Source of the DNA: Streptomyces qinzhouensis
GTDB lineage: Bacteria; Actinomycetota; Actinomycetes; Streptomycetales; Streptomycetaceae
Length of the DNA: 64,000 nt
Assembly (NCBI RefSeq): GCF_007856155.1
Contig: NZ_CP042266.1
Coordinates: forward strand, 1,488,001-1,552,000
Direction of reading: 5' to 3'
Shown: piece by piece, positions 23,909-32,879 of the stretch
How positions within the stretch are numbered: position 1 is the first letter of the stretch
Layout: every line of letters begins with the position of its first letter
Made by a program: the position numbers and the translations under genes
Notes under the pieces: generated by a model
The model's input: only the letters and a program-made list of their open reading frames with translations
Told to the model about the DNA's origin: nothing
Database searches by the model: none

Positions 23909-25168
23909 CTACCCGAAGAACTGACGGACGTGCTCCAGCCCGTCGATCAGCGCATCGACCTCAGCGGGCGTGGAGTACAGATAGAAAGACGCCCTGGTGG
24001 TCGCGGGAATTCCGTAGCGCAGGCACACCGGCCGTGCGCAGTGGTGGCCGACGCGGACCGCGATGCCCTGTTCGTCGAGGACCTGGCCCACATCGTGCGG
24101 GTGGATATCACCCAGCGTGAAGGAGATCGCGGCGCCGCGCTCCTCGGCCGAAGCGGGTCCGATGATCCGCAGATCGGGGACGTCCGCCAGCCGCGCGAGC
24201 GCGTACTCGGTGATCGCGTGCTCATGAGCGGCGATCTTCTCCATGCCGATGGCGTTGAGATAGTCCACCGCCGCGCCGAGGCCGACGGCCTGGGCGATCG
24301 GAGGCGTACCGGCCTCGAACTTGTGCGGCGCCGGGGCATAGGTCGACGAGCTCATCGAGACGGTTTCGATCATCTCGCCGCCGCCGAGGAACGGCGGGAG
24401 GTCCTCCAGCAGCTCCTGGCGTCCCCACAGCACGCCGATACCGGTCGGACCGCACATCTTGTGGCCGGTGAAGGCCACGAAGTCGGCGCCGAGGGCCTGC
24501 ACGTCCAGCGGGGCGTGCGGAGCGGCCTGGGAGGCGTCGATCAGCACCAGCGCGCCGACCTCCTGGGCGCGGCGGACGATCGCGTCGACCGGGTTGATCG
24601 TGCCCAGGATGTTGGAGACCAGCACAAAGGAGACGATCTTCGTCTTCTCGGTGATGATCTGCTCGATATTGCTCAGGTCGAGCCGGCCGTCGTCGGTGAG
24701 ACCGAACCACTTCAGCTTCGCGCCGGTGCGCTGCGCCAGCAGCTGCCACGGAACGATGTTGGAGTGGTGCTCCATCTCCGTGATGACGATCTCGGTGTGC
24801 TGGTCGACCCGGTAGGGCTCATCGGCCCAGCCGAGCATGTTCGCCACGAGGTTCAGCGACTCCGAGGCGTTCTTGGTGAAGATCACCTCGTCGCGGCTGG
24901 GCGCGTTGATGAACTCCGCGACCTTGGTCCGGGCGTCCTCGTAGAGCGCGGTGGCCTCTTCGGCGAGCACATGGACACCACGGTGCACATTGGCGTGGTG
25001 CTGCTCGTAGTAGGTGCTGACGGCCTCGATGACCTGGCGCGGCCGCTGCGAGCTGGCAGCGCTGTCCAGATACACCAGCTTCTTGCCGTCGTGGATCACC
25101 CGGTCGAGGATCGGGAAGTCCTTGCGGATCGCCTCGGTGTCGAGCAGCCCCGGCGAGGAGAACGTCAC
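23909..25168 (-). CDS. sufS: Cysteine desulfurase SufS
   Basis: 419-aa group II cysteine desulfurase (cysteine to alanine plus enzyme-bound persulfide). The PLP lysine is K237 (FTGHKMCGPTG), the PLP aspartate is D211 (LIDASQAAPH) and the persulfide Cys is C377 (VGHHCARP). Start GTG 25168 overlaps the sufC stop by 4 bases (GTGA). Supplies sulfur to SufU and then SufBCD. Confidence 0.96.
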   Translation of the reverse strand: MTFSSPGLLDTEAIRKDFPILDRVIHDGKKLVYLDSAASSQRPRQVIEAVSTYYEQHHANVHRGVHVLAEEATALYEDARTKVAEFINAPSRDEVIFTKNASESLNLVANMLGWADEPYRVDQHTEIVITEMEHHSNIVPWQLLAQRTGAKLKWFGLTDDGRLDLSNIEQIITEKTKIVSFVLVSNILGTINPVDAIVRRAQEVGALVLIDASQAAPHAPLDVQALGADFVAFTGHKMCGPTGIGVLWGRQELLEDLPPFLGGGEMIETVSMSSSTYAPAPHKFEAGTPPIAQAVGLGAAVDYLNAIGMEKIAAHEHAITEYALARLADVPDLRIIGPASAEERGAAISFTLGDIHPHDVGQVLDEQGIAVRVGHHCARPVCLRYGIPATTRASFYLYSTPAEVDALIDGLEHVRQFFG

Positions 25169-25929
25169 GTGGTGGCACCACCCTTCACATACGCCTCGTA
25201 GCCCTCGGCCTCCAGCTTGTCCGCCAGCTCGGGACCGCCGGACTCGGCGATCCGGCCGGCCGCGAAGACATGCACGTGGTCGGGCTTGATGTACCGCAGG
25301 ATGCGGGTGTAGTGGGTGATCAGCAGAGTGCCGACCTCGCCGGACTCGCGGATCCGGTTGACGCCCTCGGAGACCACGCGCAGCGCGTCGACGTCCAGGC
25401 CGGAGTCGGTCTCGTCGAGGATGGCGATCTTCGGCTTCAGCAGTTCGAGCTGGAGGATCTCGTGGCGCTTCTTCTCACCGCCGGAGAAGCCCTCGTTCAC
25501 ATTGCGCTCGGCGAAGGCGGGGTCCATCTGGAGCCGCTCCATGGTCTCCCGGACCTCCTTGACCCAGGTGCGCAGCTTGGGCGCCTCACCGCGGATGGCG
25601 GTGGCGGAGGTCCGCAGGAAGTTGGAGACGGAGACACCGGGAACCTCGACCGGATACTGCATGGCGAGGAAGAGACCGGCGCGGGCGCGCTCGTCGACGG
25701 ACATCTCCAGCACGTCCTCGCCGTCCAGGGTGACCTGGCCGCCGGTGATCGTGTACTTGGGGTGACCGGCCAGCGAGTAGGCGAGGGTGGACTTGCCGGA
25801 GCCGTTGGGGCCCATGATGGCGTGGGTCTCGCCCTGCTTCACGGTCAGGTCGACGCCCTTGAGGATCTCCCGGGAGCCGTTCTCGGCCTCGACGGAGACG
25901 TGCAGATCGCGGATTTCAAGCGTTGCCAT
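25165..25929 (-). CDS. sufC: SUF system ATPase SufC
   Basis: 254-aa ABC-type ATPase that forms the SufBC2D scaffold complex in the cytosol. Walker A GPNGSGKST at residues 40-48, Q-loop MQYPVEVPG, signature FSGGEKKRHEI, Walker B AILDETDSGLD, and the switch His in LLITHY. Start ATG 25929 is the start of family similarity; upstream codons fall in the ferredoxin gene, whose stop ends 7 bases before. Confidence 0.96.
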   Translation of the reverse strand: MATLEIRDLHVSVEAENGSREILKGVDLTVKQGETHAIMGPNGSGKSTLAYSLAGHPKYTITGGQVTLDGEDVLEMSVDERARAGLFLAMQYPVEVPGVSVSNFLRTSATAIRGEAPKLRTWVKEVRETMERLQMDPAFAERNVNEGFSGGEKKRHEILQLELLKPKIAILDETDSGLDVDALRVVSEGVNRIRESGEVGTLLITHYTRILRYIKPDHVHVFAAGRIAESGGPELADKLEAEGYEAYVKGGATT

Positions 25930-25936
25930 GGGTAGC

Positions 25937-26254
25937 TCAGGACTCCTGGGTGAGGGAGACGAGCACATCGTCCCCTTCGATCTTTACGGGGTATACGGGG
26001 ACCGGGCGCGTCGCGGGCAGTCCGGACGGCTTGCCGGTGCGGAGGTCGAAGCTGGAACCGTGCAGCCAGCATTCGATCTGGCAGTCCTCCACCTCGCCCT
26101 CGGAGAGCGAGACATTGGCGTGCGAGCAGATGTCGTAGATGGCGAACACCTCGCCCTCGGTACGGACGACCGAGACCGGCAGGCCGTCGAGTTCCACCCG
26201 CTTGGGGGTGTCCTCCTCCAGCTCGCTCAGCGCGCAGGCACGGACGAAGCTCAT
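25937..26254 (-). CDS. Rieske-type [2Fe-2S] ferredoxin of the suf operon
   Basis: 105-aa non-heme dioxygenase ferredoxin-like Rieske protein. Ligands: C43-x-H45 (ICSHANVSL) and C62-x2-H65 (CWLHGSSF). No signal peptide, so cytosolic. Start ATG 26254 overlaps the sufD stop by 4 bases. This gene is a standard extra member of actinobacterial suf operons; it may donate electrons during cluster assembly, but its role is not established. Confidence 0.92.
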   Translation of the reverse strand: MSFVRACALSELEEDTPKRVELDGLPVSVVRTEGEVFAIYDICSHANVSLSEGEVEDCQIECWLHGSSFDLRTGKPSGLPATRPVPVYPVKIEGDDVLVSLTQES

Positions 26255-27432
26255 GCGACCGATGCCTCCAGCTCTTCCTCGATCTTGGTGATCAGGCGCT
26301 CCTCGACATCGGGGAGCCCGATCTGCTGGACCAGCTCGGCGAAGAAGCCGCGGACGACCAGCCGGCGGGCGTCCTGCTCCGGGATACCCCGGGCCATCAG
26401 ATAGAAGAGCTGCTCGTCGTCGAAGCGGCCGGTGGCCGAAGCGTGGCCGGCGCCGACGATCTCGCCGGTCTCGATCTCCAGATTGGGTACGGAGTCGACC
26501 CGGGCACCGTCCGTGAGAACCAGGTTCCGGTTCATCTCGTAGGTGTCGGTGCCCTCGGCCGTGACCCGGATGAGGACGTCGCCGATCCAGACCGCGTGGG
26601 CGTCCTGGCCCTGGAGCGCGCCCTTGTAGACCACGTTGGACTTGTTGTGCGGCGCGTTGTGGTCGACCAGGAGGCGGTGCTCCTGGTGCTGGCCCCGGTC
26701 GGTGAAGTAGAGGCCGAGCAGCTCGGCCTCGCCGCCGGTGGCCGCGTAGCTGACCCGGGGGTGCAGCCGGACCAGGTCGCCGCCGAAGGTGACGATCACG
26801 GACTTGAAGGAGGCGTCCCGGCCGACCAGCGCGTCGTGCTGGGCGACGTGGACGGCCTTGTCGTCCCAGTCCTGGACGGAGACCACGGTCAGCTTGGCGC
26901 CGTCGCCGAGGATGTACTCGACATTGGCGGCCAGCACCGCGTCGCCGCTGTGGTCGATCACGACGACGGCCTCGGCGAAGGCGCCGAGTTCGATCACCTG
27001 GTGGGCGAAGGCGACCCCGCCCTCGCCGTGCACGGCGATCCGGACCGGCTCGGTGAGCACGGTCTCCTTGGGCACGGTGACGATCGTCGCCTGCTCGAAG
27101 GAGCTGTACGCCTGGGCCGCCACCCGGTCCACGGGCTTGCCGGCCCGGCCGAGCCGGGCGTCGTCGCGGCCCACGCTCTCGACCGTGACGCCCTCGGGGG
27201 CCTCGACGGCCGTCTTCACGCCACCGGAGGCGACGGCGGTCCCGTCGTGGAGTCCGGCGAGCCGCTCCAGCGGGGTGAAGCGCCACTCCTCCTCGCGGCC
27301 GTGCGGCACCGGGAAGTCCGCCACGTCGAAGGACGGGGGCGCACTCATACGAGTGGCGACGGTCGACTCGGCGGCCACCGCGATCGCGCCGGCGGTGGTG
27401 GAACCCGCCGGAATGTTCTGAGCCTCAGCCAT
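26251..27432 (-). CDS. sufD: Fe-S cluster assembly protein SufD
   Basis: 393-aa beta-helix subunit of the SufBC2D scaffold. Family features: PHGREEEWRFTPLERL near the N-terminus, repeated beta-helix segments, and the conserved C-terminus GAGHASATGRFDDEQLFYLMARGIPEQDARRLVVRGFF. Start ATG 27432; the frame extends 21 codons further but this ATG begins the usual N-terminus. A 97-base gap with a hairpin separates it from sufB. Confidence 0.95.
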   Translation of the reverse strand: MAEAQNIPAGSTTAGAIAVAAESTVATRMSAPPSFDVADFPVPHGREEEWRFTPLERLAGLHDGTAVASGGVKTAVEAPEGVTVESVGRDDARLGRAGKPVDRVAAQAYSSFEQATIVTVPKETVLTEPVRIAVHGEGGVAFAHQVIELGAFAEAVVVIDHSGDAVLAANVEYILGDGAKLTVVSVQDWDDKAVHVAQHDALVGRDASFKSVIVTFGGDLVRLHPRVSYAATGGEAELLGLYFTDRGQHQEHRLLVDHNAPHNKSNVVYKGALQGQDAHAVWIGDVLIRVTAEGTDTYEMNRNLVLTDGARVDSVPNLEIETGEIVGAGHASATGRFDDEQLFYLMARGIPEQDARRLVVRGFFAELVQQIGLPDVEERLITKIEEELEASVA

Positions 27433-27485
27433 GGCTGTCGTCGTGCTCTCTCTCTGCCTGTCGGTCAGGAAATCTGTCGCTGCGC

Positions 27486-27509
27486 GGGCGGGCACGGGCG
27501 TGCCCGCCC
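27486..27509 (-). other. Hairpin in the sufB-sufD gap
   Basis: Stem GGGCGGGCAC/GTGCCCGCCC (27486-27495/27500-27509) with a 4-base loop, inside an otherwise tightly packed operon. It could protect the 3' end of a sufRB transcript or partly attenuate the downstream genes. Confidence 0.5.
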
Positions 27510-27529
27510 CCGGGGGTGCGGTGGCCGGG

Positions 27530-28951
27530 TCAGCCGACCGAGCCCTCCATCTGGAGCTCGATCAGCCGGTTGAGCTCCAGCGCGTACTCCATCGGCAGTT
27601 CCTTGGCGATCGGCTCGACAAAGCCGCGCACGATCATCGCCATCGCCTCGAACTCGGTCATGCCGCGGCTCATCAGATAGAAGAGCTGGTCCTCGGAGAC
27701 CTTGGAGACGGTGGCCTCGTGGCCCATGGAGACGTCGTCCTCGCGGACGTCGACGTACGGGTAGGTGTCCGAGCGGGAGATCGTGTCCACCAGCAGCGCG
27801 TCGCACAGCACGTTGGACTTGGCGCCGGGGGCGCCCTCGCCGATCTCGATCAGACCGCGGTAGGAGGTGCGGCCACCGCCTCGCGCCACCGACTTGGAGA
27901 CGATGTTGGAGGAGGTGTTGGGCGCCATGTGGACCATCTTGGCGCCGGCGTCCTGGTGCTGCCCCTCGCCCGCGAAGGCGATGGAGAGCGTCTCGCCCTT
28001 GGCGTGCTCGCCCATCAGATAGACGGCCGGGTACTTCATGGTGACCTTGGAGCCGATGTTGCCGTCGACCCACTCCATGGTCGCGCCCTCGTAGGCCACG
28101 GCGCGCTTGGTCACCAGGTTGTAGACGTTGTTCGACCAGTTCTGGATGGTCGTGTAGCGGCAGCGGCCGCCCTTCTTGACGATGATCTCCACCACGGCGC
28201 TGTGCAGCGAGTCCGAGGAGTAGATCGGAGCCGTACAGCCCTCGACGTAGTGGACGTACGCGTCCTCGTCGACGATGATCAGCGTCCGCTCGAACTGGCC
28301 CATGTTCTCGGTGTTGATCCGGAAGTAGGCCTGGAGCGGGATGTCGACGTGGACACCCTTGGGGACGTAGATGAAGGAGCCGCCGGACCAGACCGCGGTG
28401 TTCAGCGACGCGAACTTGTTGTCGCCGACCGGGATGACGGTGCCGAAGTACTCCTGGAAGAGCTCGGGGTGCTCCTTCAGCGCGGTGTCGGTGTCGAGGA
28501 AGAGGACACCCTGCTCCTCCAGGTCCTCACGGATCTGGTGGTAGACCACCTCGGACTCGTACTGCGCGGCGACACCGGCGACCAGACGCTGCTTCTCCGC
28601 CTCCGGGATGCCGAGCCGGTCGTAGGTGTTCTTGATGTCCTCGGGCAGGTCTTCCCAGGACTCGGCCTGGCGCTCGGTGGAGCGGACGAAGTACTTGATG
28701 TTGTCGAAGTCGATGCCGGAGAGGTCGGAGCCCCAGTTCGGCATGGGCTTCCGGTCGAACAGCCGCAGGCCCTTGAGGCGCAGCTTCAGCATCCACTCCG
28801 GCTCGTTCTTCTTGGCCGAGATATCGCGGACGACCTCCTCGGACAGGCCGCGCTTGGCCGCGGCACCGGCCTCGTCGGAGTCGGCCCAGCCGAATTCGTA
28901 GGTGCCCAGACCCTCCAGTTCGGGGTGAGCAGTCTCCGTGGGGAGAGTCAT
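27530..28951 (-). CDS. sufB: Fe-S cluster assembly protein SufB
   Basis: 473-aa core scaffold subunit of SufBC2D. Family blocks are clear: [64 protein letters not shown] (cluster-related Cys), and the C-terminal [21 protein letters not shown]. Start ATG 28951 has GGAGGAA upstream and overlaps the sufR stop by 4 bases, so sufR and sufB are coupled. Confidence 0.96.
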   Translation of the reverse strand: MTLPTETAHPELEGLGTYEFGWADSDEAGAAAKRGLSEEVVRDISAKKNEPEWMLKLRLKGLRLFDRKPMPNWGSDLSGIDFDNIKYFVRSTERQAESWEDLPEDIKNTYDRLGIPEAEKQRLVAGVAAQYESEVVYHQIREDLEEQGVLFLDTDTALKEHPELFQEYFGTVIPVGDNKFASLNTAVWSGGSFIYVPKGVHVDIPLQAYFRINTENMGQFERTLIIVDEDAYVHYVEGCTAPIYSSDSLHSAVVEIIVKKGGRCRYTTIQNWSNNVYNLVTKRAVAYEGATMEWVDGNIGSKVTMKYPAVYLMGEHAKGETLSIAFAGEGQHQDAGAKMVHMAPNTSSNIVSKSVARGGGRTSYRGLIEIGEGAPGAKSNVLCDALLVDTISRSDTYPYVDVREDDVSMGHEATVSKVSEDQLFYLMSRGMTEFEAMAMIVRGFVEPIAKELPMEYALELNRLIELQMEGSVG

Positions 28952-29718
28952 GCGGGGTTCCTCCCGGCCGTACTTGCGGATGCTGATGATGTGGTGGTGG
29001 GTGTCTGCGGGGGCGGTGCCGCCGGTGCGGCGGCACCCCGCGGGATGAACGTCGTGCACACACCGTCGCCGTGGGCGATGGTGGCCAGACGCTGCACATG
29101 GGTCCCGAGGAGCTCGGAGAAGAACTCGGTCTCCGCCTCGCAGAGCTGCGGGTACCGCTCGGCGACATGGGCGACCGGGCAGTGGTGCTGACAGAGCTGC
29201 TCGCCCTGCTGGGCGCCCGGCGCGCTGCGCGCCACAGCAGCGTACCCGTCGGCGCTGAGCGCTTTCGCCAGTGCCTCGGTGCGCTCGCCCGGCGGGGCCG
29301 CGGCGACGGCCTCGCGGTAGGTGTCGGCCTGGCTGCCGAGCCGGTCGCGGGCGAAGGCGGTGACCGCCTCCCCTCCCGCATGCCGTTCGATCCAGCGCAG
29401 GGCGTCCACGGCGATCTCGTCGTAGGCGTGGTCGAAGGCGTCCCGGCCGCAGTCGGTCAGGGCGAAGATCTTGGCGGGACGGCCGCGGGTGCGGGCGCCG
29501 TACACCCGCTTCTCCCGGGCCTCGACCACCTTCTCCGCGACGAGCGCGTCGAGGTGGCGGCGGACCGCGGCCTGGGTGAGGCCGAGGCGGCCCGCGAGAT
29601 CCGCCACGGTGGACGGACCGTGGTCCAGAAGGGACCGCGCGACCCGGTTGCGCGTCGAGTGATCCGACCGCGCTCCGGTCGCGAGTTCCTCCCGGGGAGC
29701 CTCGCCAACGTTTTTCAC
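28948..29718 (-). CDS. sufR: SufR-type Fe-S cluster-sensing repressor
   Basis: 256-aa winged-helix regulator at the head of the suf operon. The HTH is at about residues 22-75 ([40 protein letters not shown]). The cluster-binding Cys set is C176, C180 and C193 (CQHHC-x12-C), with C221 downstream. Holo-SufR in other actinobacteria represses suf and is released on cluster loss or oxidation. GTG 29718 is chosen because the family starts at VKNVGEAP and the regulatory palindrome lies exactly there; a longer frame to 29790 has no family support. Confidence 0.92.
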   Translation of the reverse strand: MKNVGEAPREELATGARSDHSTRNRVARSLLDHGPSTVADLAGRLGLTQAAVRRHLDALVAEKVVEAREKRVYGARTRGRPAKIFALTDCGRDAFDHAYDEIAVDALRWIERHAGGEAVTAFARDRLGSQADTYREAVAAAPPGERTEALAKALSADGYAAVARSAPGAQQGEQLCQHHCPVAHVAERYPQLCEAETEFFSELLGTHVQRLATIAHGDGVCTTFIPRGAAAPAAPPPQTPTTTSSASASTAGRNPA

Positions 29719-29731
29719 AACGCCATTGTTG
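29718..29731. promoter_or_regulatory. SufR operator candidate CAAC-N6-GTTG over the sufR start
   Basis: A 14-bp inverted repeat CAACGCCATTGTTG whose edge includes the first base of the sufR GTG codon. I recall the published S. avermitilis SufR site as CAAC-N6-GTTG, which this matches exactly. Such a site would give autorepression of the whole suf operon. Confidence 0.75.
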
Positions 29732-29789
29732 CGTAATTCACGGAGGCGTGACAACCGCCGCCCGGGGGTCCCCGCGGTGCCGTTCATCA

Positions 29790-29805
29790 CTTAGGGTAAC
29801 CTAAG
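29790..29805. promoter_or_regulatory. Iron-box-like palindrome CTTAGG-GTAA-CCTAAG
   Basis: Perfect 6+4+6 inverted repeat, 72 bases upstream of the sufR start. Its right part, TAGGGTAACCTAA, matches 12 of 13 bases of the DtxR/IdeR/DmdR iron-box half TAGGCTAACCTAA; the left end matches poorly. Probably a binding site for an iron-dependent repressor acting on suf. Confidence 0.55.
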
Positions 29806-30010
29806 CCGGTTGGCCTGCGAGTCTGCTTCGTACCGTCTCCCAGCAGGTGAAACACGGTCCCGGAGGCCCTGCGTTCCGCGGATCCGTACCGCCTCGTGCT
29901 TCCCTGCCGTCACACCCGTATCGCGGTACGGCACCGGCCCGGCCGGCTCCTTCAGGCCGTACTCCGGCCGGGTACGAGGGGTACGCCCCCGGACCGTCCG
30001 CCGGGCCACC

Positions 30011-30016
30011 TAGACT
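30011..30016 (+). promoter_or_regulatory. -10-like TAGACT, 7 bases before the ABC ATPase ATG
   Basis: TANNNT hexamer with a 7-base gap to ATG 30024 and no Shine-Dalgarno, consistent with a leaderless mRNA. Confidence 0.5.
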
Positions 30017-30023
30017 TCCGGGC

Positions 30024-30947
30024 ATGCAGAGCGAGCCCGCCGTCCGGATCCGGGGCCTGGTCAAACGGTATGGATCCAAGGCGGCCGTGAACGGCCTCGA
30101 CCTGACGGTCCCCCGGGGGACCGTCACCGCCGTCCTCGGCCCCAACGGAGCCGGTAAGACCACCACCATCGAGATCTGCGAGGGCTACCGCCGTCCCGAC
30201 GCGGGCACGGTCCGCGTCCTCGGCCTCGATCCCGTCGCCGACGCCGCGAAGCTGCGCCCCCGGGTCGGGGTGATGCTCCAGTCCGGCGGCGTCTACTCCG
30301 GCGCCCGCGCCGTGGAGATGCTCCGCCATATGGCGAAGCTGCACGCCGACCCGCTGGACGTCGGCTTCCTGGTCGAACGGCTCGGCCTCGGCGACTGCGG
30401 CCGCACCACCTACCGGCGGCTCTCCGGCGGACAGCAGCAGCGGCTCTCGCTCGCGATGGCCGTCGTCGGCCGCCCCGAGCTGGTCTTCCTCGACGAGCCC
30501 ACCGCCGGGCTCGACCCCCAGGCCCGCCGCGCCACCTGGGATCTGGTCCGCGAACTGCGCTCCGACGGGGTCACCGCCGTCCTCACCACCCACTTCATGG
30601 ACGAGGCCGAGCAGCTGGCCGACGATGTCGCCGTCGTCGACGGCGGCCGGGTGATCGCCCAGGGCAGCCCCGAGCAGCTGTGCCGCGGCGGTGCGGAGAA
30701 CACCCTCCGCTTCACCGGCCGGCCCGGGCTCGACGTCGGCTCCCTGCTCAAGGCCCTCCCCGACGGCACCGAGGCGGCCGAACCCCTCCCGGGCACCTAC
30801 CGGATAACCGGCGACGTCGGTCCCCAGCTGCTGGCCACCGTCGCCTCCTGGTGCGCCCAGCACGGCGTGATGCCGGACGGCATCTCGGTGGAGCGCCGCA
30901 CCCTGGAGGACGTCTTCCTGGAGCTGACCGGCAAGGAGCTGCGCTGA
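30024..30947 (+). CDS. ABC transporter ATP-binding protein (DrrA/CcmA-like)
   Basis: 307-aa nucleotide-binding subunit of an ABC-2 type exporter. Walker A GPNGAGKTTT, signature LSGGQQQRLSLA, Walker B LVFLDEPTAGLD and H-loop TTHFMDEAE are all present; the C-terminal ~70 residues form the DrrA-like extension. The stop overlaps the permease start by one base (TGATG), so the two are coupled. In Streptomyces this pair usually lies beside ctaA, as here; the substrate is unknown. Confidence 0.93.
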   Translation: MQSEPAVRIRGLVKRYGSKAAVNGLDLTVPRGTVTAVLGPNGAGKTTTIEICEGYRRPDAGTVRVLGLDPVADAAKLRPRVGVMLQSGGVYSGARAVEMLRHMAKLHADPLDVGFLVERLGLGDCGRTTYRRLSGGQQQRLSLAMAVVGRPELVFLDEPTAGLDPQARRATWDLVRELRSDGVTAVLTTHFMDEAEQLADDVAVVDGGRVIAQGSPEQLCRGGAENTLRFTGRPGLDVGSLLKALPDGTEAAEPLPGTYRITGDVGPQLLATVASWCAQHGVMPDGISVERRTLEDVFLELTGKELR

Positions 30948-31723
30948 TGAGCACCGGTACGTACACCCCGCGCCCCGGCGCCGCACCGCTCGGGCGGATG
31001 ATCGCGACCCAGACCGCGTTCGAGACCCGGATGCTGCTGCGCAACGGCGAGCAGCTGCTGCTCACCCTGGTCATCCCGTCCCTGCTGCTGGTCCTCTTCT
31101 CCACCGTCGACATCGTCGACACCGGCAGCGAGGAGCCCGTCGACTTCCTGGCGCCCGGGGTCCTCGCGCTCGCCGTGATGTCGACCGCGTTCACCGGGCA
31201 GGCCATCGCCACCGGTTTCGAGCGCCGGTACGGGGTCCTCAAGCGCCTGGGGGCGTCCCCGCTCCCCCGCTGGGCGCTGATGTGCGCGAAGACCCTCTCG
31301 GTGCTGGCCACGCAGGTCCTCCAGATCACCCTGCTGACGGGTATCGCGCTGGGCCTGGGCTGGTCGCCCCGGGGAGGTGTCACCGGGTTCGCGGCCGTGC
31401 TGCTGCTCCTGGCGCTGGGCACCGCGGCGTTCAGCGGCCTCGGTCTGCTGATGGCGGGCACCCTGCGGGCGGAGGCCACCCTGGCGGCGGCCAATCTGGT
31501 CTTTCTGCTGCTCCTGGTCGGCGGCGGGGTGATCGTCCCGCTGGACCGCTTCCCGGACGGCGCGGCGGACGTCCTCGGACTGCTCCCGATCTCCGCGCTC
31601 TCCGACGGACTGCGCGACGTCCTCACCGACGGCGCCTCCGTTCCCTGGCCCGCCCTGGGCACCCTCGCGGTCTGGGCGGCCCTCGGTCTGGGCGCGGCGG
31701 CCCGCTTCTTCCGCTGGGAGTGA
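30947..31723 (+). CDS. ABC-2 type transporter permease
   Basis: 258-aa integral membrane partner of the preceding ATPase with about six hydrophobic segments (LLLTLVIPSLLLVLF, VLALAVMSTAFTGQAIA, VLQITLLTGIALGLGW, AVLLLLALGTAAFSGLGLLMAG, LAAANLVFLLLLVGGGVIVPL, LAVWAALGLGAAARFF). The ABC-2 motif RRYGVLKRLGASPLPRW follows helix 2. Start ATG 30947 shares one base with the upstream stop. Confidence 0.92.
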   Translation: MSTGTYTPRPGAAPLGRMIATQTAFETRMLLRNGEQLLLTLVIPSLLLVLFSTVDIVDTGSEEPVDFLAPGVLALAVMSTAFTGQAIATGFERRYGVLKRLGASPLPRWALMCAKTLSVLATQVLQITLLTGIALGLGWSPRGGVTGFAAVLLLLALGTAAFSGLGLLMAGTLRAEATLAAANLVFLLLLVGGGVIVPLDRFPDGAADVLGLLPISALSDGLRDVLTDGASVPWPALGTLAVWAALGLGAAARFFRWE

Positions 31724-31754
31724 CGCGGCCCCCGCGCCGGGAGTGAACCGGGGT

Positions 31755-31810
31755 GGGGTGTCGGCACCGTCGGCCCCCCAGCCCGGGGTGTCCGGCACCG
31801 TCGGACCCCC
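31755..31810. repeat. Imperfect 30-bp tandem repeat
   Basis: GGGGTGTCGGCACCGTCGG at 31755 and GGGGTGTCCGGCACCGTCGG at 31785, each followed by a C-run, in the gap between the ABC permease and ctaA. The GGCACCG...CCCC content may also fold into weak hairpins. Confidence 0.6.
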
Positions 31811-31838
31811 CTCGTGAATCGGTGCACAAGGCCCCGCC

Positions 31839-31844
31839 TACGAT
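31839..31844 (+). promoter_or_regulatory. -10-like TACGAT, 7 bases before GTG of ctaA
   Basis: TANNNT hexamer placed 7 bases before GTG 31852. It overlaps the alternative ATG at 31843, which argues for the GTG as the real, leaderless start. Confidence 0.45.
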
Positions 31845-31851
31845 GGAGCCC

Positions 31852-32814
31852 GTGCAGACTCCCCTCGACCGCATCGCCCAGCGCTGGACACCCGCCCCGG
31901 GAATCGTCCGGCGGGCCGCACTCTCCGCCGTCGTGATGACCGTCGTCATCATCGTCACCGGAGGAGCGGTCCGGCTCACCGGATCGGGCCTGGGCTGCGA
32001 CACCTGGCCCAAGTGCACCGACGACAGTCTCTTCGCCACGCCCGAGCAAGGGCTGCACGGGGCGATCGAGTTCGGCAACCGGATGCTGACGTACGTCCTG
32101 TCCGCGGCCGTCGGCTGGGCCATCATCGCGGCCCGCTCGGCCAAGCCGAGACGCCGTTCGCTCACCCGGCTCGGCTGGGCGCAGTTCTGGATCGTGGCGA
32201 GCAATGCCGTCGTCGGGGGCATCACGGTCTGGACGGGGCTGAACCCCTGGACCGTCGCCGGACACTTCATCCTCGCCAACGCGCTGCTCACCACCGCCGT
32301 TCTGACCTGGCACCGGGCCGGCGAGGGCGACGGCGAACGCCGCCCCCGGGTACCGCTGCCGGTCCGCAGGCTGTCCTGGGCGATCGTGATCACCGCCGGG
32401 CTCGCCATCGTGCTGGGAACGGCGGTCACCGGCGCCGGTAAGCACGCGGGCGACAGCAGCGATGTCGAGCGGATGCCGTGGGACTGGGTCAACGCGGCGC
32501 ATCTGCACGCGGTCTCCGCATGGGTGATCTGTGCGCTCGCGCTGGCGATGTGGCTGGTTCTGCGGGTGGTGGACGCCCCGGGCGACACCCGGGCCCGGGC
32601 CCGCGATCTGCTGATCGTGCTGCTGCTCCAGGGCGGGATCGGCTATCTCCAGTACTTCACCGGGGTTCCGGAGATCCTCGTCGGCGTGCACATGCTGGGC
32701 TCGTCCCTGATGTGGATCGCGGTGGTACGGCTGGCGCTGAGCATGCGCGAGCGGCCCGCGGAGCCCGCCACCGCGATCCCCGCACAGCAGGACGCGGTCC
32801 TCAGCCGGGCCTGA
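31852..32814 (+). CDS. ctaA: Heme A synthase (COX15/CtaA)
   Basis: About 320-aa membrane enzyme that oxidises the C8 methyl of heme O to the formyl of heme A for aa3 cytochrome oxidase. Eight hydrophobic segments. Conserved features: VTGGAVRLTGSGLGCDTWPKC (Cys pair in the first loop), GAIEFGNRMLTY (heme-binding region), GHFILANALL, NAAHLHAVSAW and GVHMLGSSLMW (His ligands). Start GTG 31852 (TACGAT 7 bases upstream) is preferred; ATG 31843 is an alternative adding three residues. ctaB lies 1.5 kb away on the other strand. Confidence 0.93.
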   Translation: MQTPLDRIAQRWTPAPGIVRRAALSAVVMTVVIIVTGGAVRLTGSGLGCDTWPKCTDDSLFATPEQGLHGAIEFGNRMLTYVLSAAVGWAIIAARSAKPRRRSLTRLGWAQFWIVASNAVVGGITVWTGLNPWTVAGHFILANALLTTAVLTWHRAGEGDGERRPRVPLPVRRLSWAIVITAGLAIVLGTAVTGAGKHAGDSSDVERMPWDWVNAAHLHAVSAWVICALALAMWLVLRVVDAPGDTRARARDLLIVLLLQGGIGYLQYFTGVPEILVGVHMLGSSLMWIAVVRLALSMRERPAEPATAIPAQQDAVLSRA

Positions 32815-32824
32815 GGAACAGGAA

Positions 32825-32866
32825 GAAGGGCGGGCCGTCCACGGAGACGTGGACGGCCCGCCCTTC
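32825..32866. terminator. Bidirectional terminator with 19-bp perfect stem and GAGA loop
   Basis: GAAGGGCGGGCCGTCCACG/CGTGGACGGCCCGCCCTTC (32825-32843/32848-32866) closed by a GNRA-type GAGA tetraloop, between convergent ctaA and the 106-aa gene. Confidence 0.9.
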
Positions 32867-32879
32867 GCCGTACCGGCAC

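Larger units (their letters stand above)
29719..30023. other. 305-bp divergent intergenic region between sufR and the ABC transporter
   Basis: No gene supported. Holds the SufR palindrome, an iron-box-like palindrome at 29790-29805, and a TAGACT -10-like hexamer for the plus-strand ABC gene at 30011-30016. Confidence 0.7.

Noticed and set aside
27431..29191. A 586-codon plus-strand frame opposite sufB
   Set aside because: Antisense shadow of sufB; sufB has full family similarity, while the shadow is low-complexity.
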